This document shows, one piece after another, positions 39,001 to 47,705 of a stretch of DNA of 64,000 nucleotides (its first letter is position 1; each line of letters begins with the position of its first letter). The stretch spans positions 741,001 through 805,000 of the forward strand of contig JAXRKP010000007.1 in NCBI GenBank assembly GCA_037039925.1, given 5' to 3'. Source of the stretch: Doris montereyensis. Taxonomy: Eukaryota; Mollusca; Gastropoda; Nudibranchia; Dorididae. The notes under the pieces were generated by a model. That model saw only the letters and a program-made list of their open reading frames with translations, was not told where the DNA came from and made no database searches. Position numbers and translations under genes: made by a program.

Positions 39001-42000
39001 TAGAAGTAGTCTGCACAATCAGAGTCTGTTTTTGGATTTGAAAAAGTTAGCAGCTATGCATACAGCAAACTCCATTTTGCAAAGAGAAGTATGGCTGCAG
39101 CAGTTTTATTAACTGTGATATCCTGAAATGTTTAAAGAGAAAGGAATAATTTTCCAACTTATTCCAATCACAAAAGGGATTTAAAGAAAGTGACTTAAAT
39201 TATGGAGTCTTCTATAGCCCAAGTGATAGAGAAAATGGGAAACTGGAGTATGAATTTAGCCATAGCAAACTGTAATACAATAGAGACTTGTAGTATGTAA
39301 CACTGTATAATCGCTGCATGCAGACCTAAATTCAGTTCCTTCATTGCTTTGTAAAATTTGAGGAACTTGAGTTCTACAATGTCACATGAGAATGCATTGG
39401 GCATTTATTTGTATGTGTGACGTCGGTGGCCGAGTGGTTAAGCTGCCGGAATTGGAATCATGAGGTCCCGGGTTTGAATCCTAGTAAAACTGGGTCCGAC
39501 GTTGTGTTTCTTGGGAAAGGCACATAACACACAATTTCCCCACTTGACCTAGGTGTTAATGGGTACAAGCACGAGCTTGGGAGTAAAAATCTGCGTCAGG
39601 CTAGTATCCTGTCCAAAAGGTGATTATTATCACTTGTTCCGGCTCTATGGGCCTTACTTAATGGCCTTGAAGGACCTTTACTTTTGTTTGTTTTTTCATT
39701 TACATACATTATGTGTAAAATTTATATGTTATTGTCTTTATAGGTACAATTTTGCTCTTCGAGTGTTTGGCTGTGCTGTAATAGAGGACACTTGGCACTA
39801 CTTTTTACATCGTGCCCTTCATGACCCTCGCATCTACAAACATGTACATAAAGTACACCACCACTTTCAGGTCAGTTATAGTTATAGTGTATTAAAACAA
39901 ATTTTTTTTAACCTGATTAATGACGCCATATCGGAGATAAAATTTGAATTTTCTTGGGAGGAATTATGATGTATTGAGATTAATGATAGAGTTGAAGCTT
40001 TTCATTACAACTGTTCTGTGTATCTGAAATAAAGCGAGAGTTACCAGATGAAATATTGGACTCCACTGTATCTGATAAGTCAGATTTTTTTTTACTTGTT
40101 CTTTGTTCTTCTCCAGACTCCTTTTGGCATGACTGCAGAGTATGCTCACCCAGCTGAAACTCTGAGTAAGCATTATTATAACATCATTTTTATTACATTT
40201 TTTTTGTTACCTAGAAGCAGTTTCATAATCCACTTCTTCTTCTCCTCCATAATAGCTGACCAACTCCTGTCAGCATATATATTTTTGTTTTTAAAAGTCT
40301 TCAGTACTACATTTCTAGATTCCTGTAGGCAGTTTGTTCCACAGCCTTACTGTACTAGGGTAAAATGAGTGCAGGCAGTAATCACTGTTTGAAAATGGAA
40401 CCAAATATGTTTGACATCCCTATCTACTTGTTCTTATATAAATAATAAGGGATATAATATTGTTCACGTCAAAGCACTTCTTCTCTATGGTTTCTCTGTA
40501 TTTAGATTTTCCTTTTTTGTCCCCCAAGCTTTTATGTATGTCTCTTGAATGTCTTTCAATTGCCTGTTCCTATACAGACATTCTATCACTTTGCGTCTTT
40601 GCTTTTCCCTATACTAAAGCGGAATTTTTTTAGAAATCTGTTTCATTTTTCTCTCACTTTCTTCATATTGATGTATGACATGTCTGTTTATAAATCCCAC
40701 ATACATCGTTGCTACATAATTCTATCCACCAAACTTGGAGTTGGTAACTTTCTTTGAGTTTGAGAAGACGAAAAAAAATCTTAACTGATCGATGACTTTG
40801 CCGGGGGGGGGGGGGGGGGGGGGGGGGGGAGATAATTTATACTTTAAAAATGATATTTGAAGACAGTATAAATTCACCTTTTTTTATTTTTAATTAAAGT
40901 AAAATGGTACGTCCTGAAAAATTTACGAAACCTGAGTTAGATGGATAGAATTCAACAGCGACAATATGTTGTTTATGATCTCCCCTCCCTCGTCCCTCCC
41001 TTCTGCCATGTTAATTTGATAACTGTTGCCGAAAGAATGACAGTACTGGGAAACTGTATGCATGTTTTCTGTTTGTTGTACAGTTCTAGGAATGGGATTC
41101 TTCATTGGCATTTTGCTTCTGGCGAATCATGTTGCTTTCCTCTGGGCCTGGGTGACCGTTCGTTTGTTGGAGACGATTGATGTGCACAGTGGCTACGACC
41201 TTGGATACCTGAACCTTTTCCACTTGATCCCTTTCTATGGAGGTATGTCATGTTGTCATCATGGAACAAACTCCACCAAAAATACGATAGAACAGGCATA
41301 TTGATGTTTCGGGTATAACCCTTCATCAAACAATAAACAAATAATGCATCTAGTTCATCTACACATTTATACAGTGTGATGTCAGAAGGAAAAACAGAAA
41401 GGAGAGTAGAGAGGAGAAAAAGTCTAGGAAAGGAACATAGTGATCCAGGAAAGGAACATAGTGATCCAGGAAAGGAACATAGTGATATTTGAACTGATTA
41501 GAAGTATGGGGGGGGGGGGGGGGGGGGTATGAAGACAAAAGTTAATTTGAAACAAAAATAATTGCATCATTATCATCAGTGGGGAATAATAATAAACCAG
41601 AAGTGATACCACATACAAATATGTACTAATTCAAGCAGTCTTTCTTGGTACAGACAGCTTAAGATTGGAACCACCTGGATGACAACACTGTCTTATCAGA
41701 CAAACTAGAGGGTTTTTAGGCCATGCTCACGGACCATCGCGACCAAGTCGCTCTCTCACCTGTCATATCAAATCTAGCAGGGAGTCTAAGACGAACAGAT
41801 ACAAAAAAGGGAGAAAAGAACAGAGAGTTGTAGATATAGATACACGGGGGGGGGGGGGGGGGGGGGGGGGGGTATATAAGTATTACATAGAAAATTCACC
41901 CCACATCTTTATGTTCTCATCAAGGTGGCTCACTTTCTTAAAGTTAAAGTTGAAACCAAAGCGCATAGTCACTTTTTTTTTTAGGTTTGAAAGCTCTTTT

Positions 42001-42748
42001 CCTTTCTTTTTGTTCCAAGGAAGTAAAGATTCCCGCATGATGTCATTAATTGCCTAATCAGGTCTTTTCTTACATTCATGATAATGTATAAAGTTTGTAA
42101 AGGAAGAGATAGACCGAACTATTGTGTTGAAAATATGTATAATTTAGTTCATGATATTGTAGCTGTTACTAACGTTACTGTTTAAATGAATATCAGATAT
42201 AGGGGGACTCGGTGGTCCAGAGGATGGGTGCCAGCCTCTCAACCAAAAGATCATGGGTTCAAGCCCAACAGTTGAAAATTATCTTGATTTTTTTTATAGC
42301 AAAAATCCCCCCACACACACACACACACACACACAACACCAACACTCGGTCAAGGTAGGTGGATCGACACCTAGTCCCATCAGAGAGGAGATGGATGATA
42401 AAAATGGAGGTTCCATGTGCAGATCACAACATTTTCTGCACGTTAAAGATCCCTTTGGATATAAAATGAAATCAGATCAAGCTACTTAGATTAGATTTAA
42501 ATAAAGGCATCATGCATATCTTTGGATTTGGAGGTTATAGATGTGGCTAATGATGATTGATTTCTTTGTTGTTGTTTTTTTCAGGGGCAAAGTTCCATGA
42601 TTTCCATCACTACAACTTCAATGGCAACTATTCCTCAACATTTACCTGGTGGGATAAAATCTTTGGCACTGACCAACAGTTTAAAGAATTCTATGCGAAT
42701 GGTGGTGCTGAAAAACTCAAAGGAGAAAAGCCAAAGAAATCAGATTGA
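33069..42748 (+). CDS. MSMO1: Methylsterol monooxygenase 1 (C-4 methylsterol oxidase), eight exons, complete
   Basis: ER membrane di-iron oxygenase that oxidises the C4 methyl groups of sterols, using cytochrome b5. Exons: 33069-33230, 35083-35160, 36991-37062, 38177-38253, 39744-39870, 40117-40165, 41084-41242 and 42585-42748. All have GT/AG borders and matching phases, giving 888 bases and 295 residues (human has 293). The three histidine boxes are complete: HRALH (152-156), HKVHH (165-169) and HDFHH (246-250). Family blocks include [55 protein letters not shown] and [12 protein letters not shown]. Hydrophobic segments at about 43-75, 103-115 and 190-215 fit a membrane enzyme. The last residues, KKSD, form a KKxx ER-retrieval signal. 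The ATG at 33069 is chosen because no in-frame ATG precedes it and its position matches the human start. Introns hold a LINE 3' end, SINEs and a MITE. Confidence 0.97.
33654..33676 (+). repeat. Poly-G tracts in MSMO1 intron 1
   Basis: Runs of 9 and 13 G separated by one A. A run of 8 C lies close by at 33,558-33,565. Confidence 0.9.
33720..34070 (+). mobile_element. RTE-like LINE 3' end (copy 4)
   Basis: Truncated copy of the 18.3 kb LINE starting at AAGAAGAGTAGTAGGGAA. It encodes [18 protein letters not shown] and [16 protein letters not shown] and ends in a short AAAG repeat near 34,066. It is 5'-truncated in MSMO1 intron 1. It is close to copy 2 in sequence and shows that copy 2 ends near 21,565. 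Confidence 0.9.
34290..34600 (-). pseudogene. Second-family LINE reverse transcriptase fragment
   Basis: On the minus strand the frame reads [19 protein letters not shown], then [12 protein letters not shown] and VWDPHLQKD. This is the conserved C-terminal part of reverse transcriptases from CR1/Jockey-like LINEs, which differs from the RTE-like family elsewhere in this window. It is short, 5'-truncated and frameshifted, in MSMO1 intron 1. Confidence 0.75.
34640..34730 (-). repeat. Dispersed repeat matching the foldback centre
   Basis: The reverse complement (TTTGACCCGGAAGTG ... AGGTGGTGTTTAATTCTTATG ... GTGTTAACT) matches 27,975-28,060 inside the foldback element. A separate piece at 33,475-33,565 matches, inverted, 28,130-28,245 of the same centre (TTATTTTCACTTCATTCCCA). 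Pieces of that element therefore flank the LINE copy in this intron. Confidence 0.6.
34735..34905 (+). repeat. Dispersed repeat family C, copy 2
   Basis: Second copy of the 26,765-26,940 repeat, in the same orientation. Here too it lies directly beside foldback-element sequence, so the two may be parts of one larger repeat. Confidence 0.65.
36627..36643 (+). repeat. Poly-G tract (17 G), MSMO1 intron 2
   Basis: An uninterrupted G run on the sense strand of MSMO1. Confidence 0.9.
37254..37549 (+). mobile_element. tRNA-derived SINE, complete, with target duplication
   Basis: The head has an A-box-like GGTGGACGAGTGGTTAGG and a B-box GGGTTCGAATCTT, as in a Leu/Ser-type tRNA. The body has GTGTTTCTTAGGAAAGACAC, CTCGACCAAGGTG and GTCCTGTCCAGGAGGTGATTA. 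The tail has GCCATAATGGC. It is flanked by CCCTCAGCTGAGT (37,241) and CCCTTAGCTGAGT (37,550), a 13-base target duplication with one difference. It lies in MSMO1 intron 3. Confidence 0.85.
38060..38150 (-). repeat. Dispersed repeat family D (AGAGGAAACAGC type), copy 1
   Basis: GCTGTTTCCTCTTAATTCACC, then a GATCACC- or CATCACC-type block, recurs at 48,580-48,620 in the same orientation and as its complement at 59,420-59,455 and 59,620-59,650. Confidence 0.6.
38663..39060 (+). mobile_element. hAT-like MITE, copy 1 (MSMO1 intron 4)
   Basis: The left end is TATAGCTGCCAACC and the right end is GTTAGCAGCTATG, which are inverted repeats. The interior matches 47,355-47,705 along its length. Shared blocks are TTTATTTACTTT, GTTAACGGCAG, GGTGAAAGTC, GGGGTTAATTCAA, GGGCC(A/G)TT and CAGAGTCTGTTTTT. 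There is no coding region. Confidence 0.75.
39419..39685 (+). mobile_element. tRNA-derived SINE, second copy (MSMO1 intron 4)
   Basis: Same family and orientation as 37,254-37,549. It has A box GTGGCCGAGTGGTTAAG, B box GGGTTTGAATCCT, TTCTTGGGAAAGGCAC, TGACCTAGGTGTTAATGGGTAC and TCCTGTCCAAAAGGTGATTATTA. It ends about 60 bases before the exon 5 acceptor. I found no clear target duplication. Confidence 0.85.
40803..40829 (+). repeat. Poly-G tract (27 G), MSMO1 intron 6
   Basis: An uninterrupted G run on the sense strand, about 250 bases before exon 7. Confidence 0.9.
41262..41400 (+). repeat. Dispersed repeat family B, copy 2 (MSMO1 intron 7)
   Basis: Starts 20 bases after exon 7. GATGTTTCGGGTATAACCCTT and ACAGTGTGATGTCAGAAGG match 4,670-4,830 in the same orientation. 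Confidence 0.6.
41432..41494 (+). repeat. Three tandem copies of a 21-base unit
   Basis: AGGAAAGGAACATAGTGATCC occurs twice exactly and a third time with its last bases changed. It lies immediately before a poly-G run. Confidence 0.85.
41508..41872 (+). repeat. Two long poly-G tracts, MSMO1 intron 7
   Basis: G runs of 20 (41,508-41,527) and 27 (41,846-41,872) on the sense strand, about 320 bases apart. Confidence 0.9.
42205..42475 (+). mobile_element. Different tRNA-like SINE (MSMO1 intron 7)
   Basis: The head reads GGGGGACTCGGTGGTCCAGAGG with a B-box-like GGGTTCAAGCCC. The body has a CA microsatellite (42,312-42,334), CATCAGAGAGGAG and CTGCACGTTAAAGATCCC. It is a separate family from the 37.3 and 39.4 kb SINEs. 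It ends about 110 bases before exon 8. Confidence 0.65.
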
Positions 42749-42776
42749 GAGAGAGACTAAGCCGCCGGACATGAGA

Positions 42777-42782
42777 AATAAA
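42777..42782 (+). terminator. Candidate MSMO1 polyadenylation signal
   Basis: AATAAA lies 29 bases after the MSMO1 stop codon and is followed within 60 bases by two poly-G runs (42,798-42,808 and 42,839-42,854). Other AATAAA motifs at 43,109 and 43,434 could serve instead. A GT/G-rich downstream element is typical, but the very short 3' end makes this only a candidate. Confidence 0.45.
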
Positions 42783-42859
42783 TGCATTTATTTTGTTGGG
42801 GGGGGGGGCAGGGCGAAATTCTCCTCTTCTTTTTTTCAGGGGGGGGGGGGGGGGTATGT

Positions 42860-45800
42860 GTGAAGAGGGGTTTGGTTGAAATTGATTTTTAAGGAGGGAA
42901 TATTTAGGGACTAGGATATTGTGAGTTTGTAATTTTTGCTATTTAAGATTTCTTTTCACTTCTACCTTCCTAATATGTAAAGTTGATACCACAAACACTT
43001 CAAAAGATCTCATATTCTATTATAATTGCAGGTAAACCAAATTAAAATTATCATGTGATGGCACTGCTTTGGATTCACATACATTTTTTTTATTAAGGCT
43101 TGTTATGTAAATAAATCACAAGCCTGTTGCCTAAAAGAAAAACAAATTTCTTATGAGTAAAAAATCACACATATACTTTATTCAGCAGTGATTTCTCTAT
43201 AAATAACTAGTTAAGTGAAGGTACCTGAGTTTAGATTATTTCAATTGAGTCTGAACACGTCTACTTTAACACTTCATTTATAAACAACCTTATTTGATAA
43301 ATTTCTCACAATCAAAATCACATGTCTGTGTACCCTATTACCACACCATTGATCTACAGCAGTGGCCCCCAAAAATGTTCAGGCCTCTGTCACCTTAACT
43401 GTAAAAGAACACACTCACTAGTACTAGTGTAAATAAATGTTAAACACCTTTATCATTGTCACAAGTAAAATAATATTTAGATTATTGTAAACAGACCTTG
43501 TACAGAAAGTTGAAAATTCTTATTTTATTGTCATGCTGCTACTAGAGTACTAGTACTAATGTGCTAATCGTTTTTTCTCAAAATGCACTCCTCTAGAATC
43601 CCCTGATTGCAACGTTGCCTACAAGTTATCAAACCACTGATCAAAAATGTTTTGAGAGCTTACTACAGAAGTCTGTTTTAGAGCCAGACAGGATTTTGTT
43701 TTAGAACCAGAGTTGTTTTTTTTATTAATTTCTTGTCCTTAAAAAATAAAACAAAACAAATTTTGCATTAACAAATCAGTTCCAGAGTAATGGATTCATA
43801 TTTAGATTCCATTCTCTTTAGCTTTCTGGAATGGAAGTAATTCATCAGATGAATCACACACTGCTTATCATTGCTTTTGGCTGTGGATGCGTGTGAGTGT
43901 GTGGCCAAGCATTTTGAATAAAGATAGAGATAGAGATTTGTTGTCTGTATCCCCACACAAACAGAGGCTCACATCATTTATTCCCCAGCAGGCCAGTTCA
44001 TTTAAGGTCGTTTTGAACTCCCTGGGAAGCATACAGTATAGCAGCCTTCAGACTGATAGTAATACACTGACGAGTTCTTTCTCTTCCTATAGCTGGGTAC
44101 CTACTGACACATGCAATGAGTTAGGAAAGCAGAACGAAGTATCTTTCCTAACAGTACAATGTCATGTAAAACACTTCAGCCAGTTAATGTTTTGAATAAG
44201 TGTCAAACAAGGCTGAATTGAATTATCTTGCTAGTGCTAGACCTTGAACTTGGAAATTAGAGATATTTTCCTTTATTATGGCTGTTTATATGTTACTCTC
44301 ACTCTGAGCACTCTTTTATAATAATGTCTAGTCAATATTTTACCCACTGTAAAGTATTACATGCATGTGTTTGGATTACTATGTCGAATCAATGCCAATG
44401 TGTTTATATGTTGTTTTTGAAGTGAAATACAAAGAAGAAATTGATATTACAGTGATTTTTGTTTAACAAAAATCTTTATTTCCATTATCACCAAAGTTGT
44501 GATTGTTTATCTTTATGTACATAACAGTTCTTCAAAGAAGATTAAACACCCAGGAAGGGATTATTATTAATAAATGTGATTGTATCTTAAATTTTGTTGA
44601 CGTCAACAATTGTATCATTCTCATGAAAGGGATAATGGTTTTAGATATATTTTTAACTTTGTGCTTAACAATCACTTTCCTCTTGTGCCTAGTGATTTAA
44701 ATGTTGGGTTTTTAAAGCATTTATTTTAATTGTCCTTTATGAGAATAACTTCTTGTAAAGCAAATACTTTGGATTAACAATTAGTCTGCTGTTAAATAGC
44801 ATTTGGCAGGTCCATGTGCCAGAGAAATTAAATTAAAAGCAATTTGAAGTGGATATTATGCATGTGTAATATAATAATATAAGAAACGAGAAGGGATATT
44901 TGCTAATACTTGTCATATTCTTAAAGTCTTTGATTATCCACTTGTTGCAGAAAAAGAAGAAGTTCAGAGGCTGTTCTTTTAATTTTTAACAACAACGTGC
45001 ATTGTCAAGTTTGCATTGATTTTGAAAAATTTATAAAAAATAAAGCATCAGTCTGAAAATGAGTATTGATTTATTCTTGGATCCAATTTTATTTGATCAG
45101 CTGTAGGAGTGAAACATGTTGCTGTACAAGCTTCCATTAGGCTATACATTGACATGTGAATGTAAAACACTCTATTTTAGATTATGCTATCACTATCAAC
45201 ATTGGCAGTGGAAAATATTTTCAAAATTTGCTTTGAGTGATCCAAATAGCTTCTGTTTAACAATAAGAATTAATACAATGTACAAGCATCAATTGTACAA
45301 TGAACTTATGTGTGCTAGCATTTGTTGTCGGTTTTGTTGTGATAAAATATTTTATTGCACTATTTTGTATTTTATTTGAAAGAACATTCCTTAGCTTCAT
45401 TTTCTTTTCTTTTAAAAAAGTAATGTAACTGCAATTTGAGTCGGCTGTTTCTACATGCAGTGTAACTGTAATATTATAAACAGTAGTCGCTGCGCAAGTG
45501 CACGGTGGTTGTGAGCAAGCTTAAGCATGCACTTGGGTGGTGGTCAGCAGGTCATCATAATTTGTTAAGGTTATATCCCTTTGGGGGGGGGCTGCATCCC
45601 TTGAGTTTCCTTATCTAGCGGTACAGACACGCTTTTGCATTGTTCTAAATAAATAGTAATCACATTTTTAAAAAAAATGTATTTAGTTATGACATAATTG
45701 TGACGGATATCTTGCCTAACACTTAGATTGATAATGAATAAACAAAATGAGACTACCAGACTTCAGACCTCGATCAGGTCTTTATCCATGTCCATGGTCA

Positions 45801-45980
45801 ACTCATTCTGTGAAGGCCATTGACCACGCTAACACTGTACAACTGATGTCGTCATACAATATTATTTACTACTGAGTACAATACACTGTAGTACATCACT
45901 ACATGCTCAACATATGCTCTAATTTTACTATCATTGCTAATTATGATGTAGTATAGTAAGTAGCTTGGCTTTATTGTAAA
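42860..45980. other. MSMO1 3' flank, no gene recognised
   Basis: AT-rich with several AATAAA motifs and one copy of repeat family A at 43,920-44,200. Short frames here lack protein-like composition. Part may be an extended MSMO1 3' untranslated region. Confidence 0.5.
43920..44200 (+). repeat. Dispersed repeat family A, copy 2
   Basis: Matches 3,540-3,830 in block order: GTCTGTATCCCCACA, GAGGCTCAC, TTCCCCAGCA, AACTCCC, ATACAGTATA, TTCTTTCT, GGGTACCTACT and ATCTTTCCTAACAGTA. Confidence 0.55.
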
Positions 45981-45989
45981 AAAACAGTA

Positions 45990-45990
<1 letters not shown>

Positions 45991-46043
<53 letters not shown>

Positions 46044-46044
46044 T
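45991..46044. repeat. (TC)n microsatellite
   Basis: About 54 bases of CT with one GTCT interruption. Confidence 0.95.
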
Positions 46045-46344
46045 GTATAATGCGCGTCTGTGTATGTGGTAAGAGAGAGGAGAGACAGTCTCTGCTCAGT
46101 GCTTTGTTTGACACTGACAACAACCTACCTTGGCCTCGCCAGATATTGAGACTATTGAGAGATGATTACGTGTATGACCATCGGGAGGACAAGCTGGATG
46201 TCGGTTGGTGATTTATTGTTGTGTCATCACGCGTCTCTTAAGTCAGACTTAGATTCTCTCTGTTCTCCTTTGCGCTGTATCGTACATAGCTAGCATTCAC
46301 ACATTTTGCCATGTCCAGACTATAATATAATAAATTATGTGATT

Positions 46345-47283
46345 ACTGAGGAAATAGAACGTGCACTTGGCGAAGTGAGACCAAACCACTGTGCACTTAA
46401 AGATAGGGGTTTTTTGTAGCGAAAGATTGTGCACTTCGGTAGCAACTACTGTATCTTCATGTGGCCGAAATGAGACCAAACCACCATGCACTTAATGATA
46501 GTGGTCTAGCAAAAAATCGTGCACTTGGTTAGCAACTACTGTATCTTCATGTGGCCAAAGTAAGACCAAACCACCATGCACTTAAAGATAGGGGTTTATA
46601 TAGCGAAAGATTGTGCACTTCACTAGCAACTACTGTATCTTCATGTGGCCGAAGTGAGACCAAGCCACCATGTACTTAATGATAGAGGTTTATATAGCGA
46701 AAAATCATGCGCTTGGTAGCGACTACTGTATCTTCATGTGGCGAAATGAGACCAAACCACCATGCACTTAATGATAGTGGTCTTCGTGCACTTGGTTAGC
46801 AACTACTGTATCTTCATGTGGCCGAAGTGAGACCAAACCACCATGCACTTAAAGATAGGGGTTTATGTAGCGAAAGATTGTGCACTTCACTAGCAACTAC
46901 TGTATCTTCATGTGGCCGAAGTGAGACCAAACCACCATGCACTTAAAGATAGGGGTTTATGTAGCGAAAGATTGTGCACTTCACTAGCAACTACTGTATC
47001 TTCATGTGGCTGAAGTGAGACCAAACCACCATGCACTTAAAGATAGGGGTTTATGTAGCGAAAGTTTATAGCAACTACTGTATCTTCATGTAGCCGAAGT
47101 GAGACCAAGCCACCATGCACTTAATGATAGAGGTTTATATAGCGAAAAAATCATGCGCTTGGTAGCGACTACTGTATCTTCATGTGGCAAGTAAGACCAA
47201 GCCATCATGCACTTAAAGATAGGGGTTTATAATAGCGAAAAATCGTGAACTTGGGTAGCGACTACTGTATCTTCATGTGGAGT
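46345..47283 (+). repeat. Tandem array of about ten 94-base units
   Basis: The core AGC(A/G)ACTACTGTATCTTCATG recurs at 46,441, 46,531, 46,625, 46,718, 46,798, 46,892, 46,986, 47,070, 47,164 and 47,257. Spacing is mostly 93-94 bases, with shorter units of 80, 84 and 90. Each unit contains GTGAGACCAAACCACC, ATGCACTTAAAGATAGGGGTTTA and TAGCGAAA. A lone related piece in inverted orientation lies at 45,481-45,540 (CAGTAGTCGC, then GTGCAC). No reading frame runs through the array. Confidence 0.95.
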
Positions 47284-47354
47284 ATTGTTAGTTATCATTA
47301 TCAGTGATTTTCATTTTACAAATTTGTTACATGTATTTGGTCATTCTCTATTTG

Positions 47355-47705
47355 CATAGCTGCCAACCAGTGTGTAAAAAACGTATTTGGTGTGTTTTAG
47401 CTCTGAATCTGAAAGTCTTTATTTACTTTAAAAAGCATGTATATGAGGGTTGGCTGTATGCTTTGTTAAAAAACAGTAAGTTAACGGCAGTGACTTTATT
47501 AAAAAGGGATTGCGGTGAAAGTCTGGAGACACTTCTGGAAAAAAACTACCGTTACATTTTGGCAGTAGAAAGGTTAGCAATCAGCAAATTTTTTTTTATT
47601 TACTTTAAAGGGGTTAATTCAAATGGGCCGTTGTGCATAATTTAATTTTAATTAGTTTGTACGGTCAGAGTCTGTTTTTCAACTTGAAAAGGTTGGCAAA
47701 TATGT
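47355..47705 (+). mobile_element. hAT-like MITE, copy 2
   Basis: The left end is CATAGCTGCCAACC and the right end is GGTTGGCAAATATG. TATTTG occurs directly outside both ends, part of a probable target duplication. The interior matches the copy at 38,663-39,060 in order and orientation. It sits 70 bases from the end of the 94-base satellite. Confidence 0.75.

Noticed and set aside
46345..47283. CRISPR-like array
   Set aside because: Units are contiguous with no unique spacers, and the host is a eukaryote. It is satellite-type DNA.
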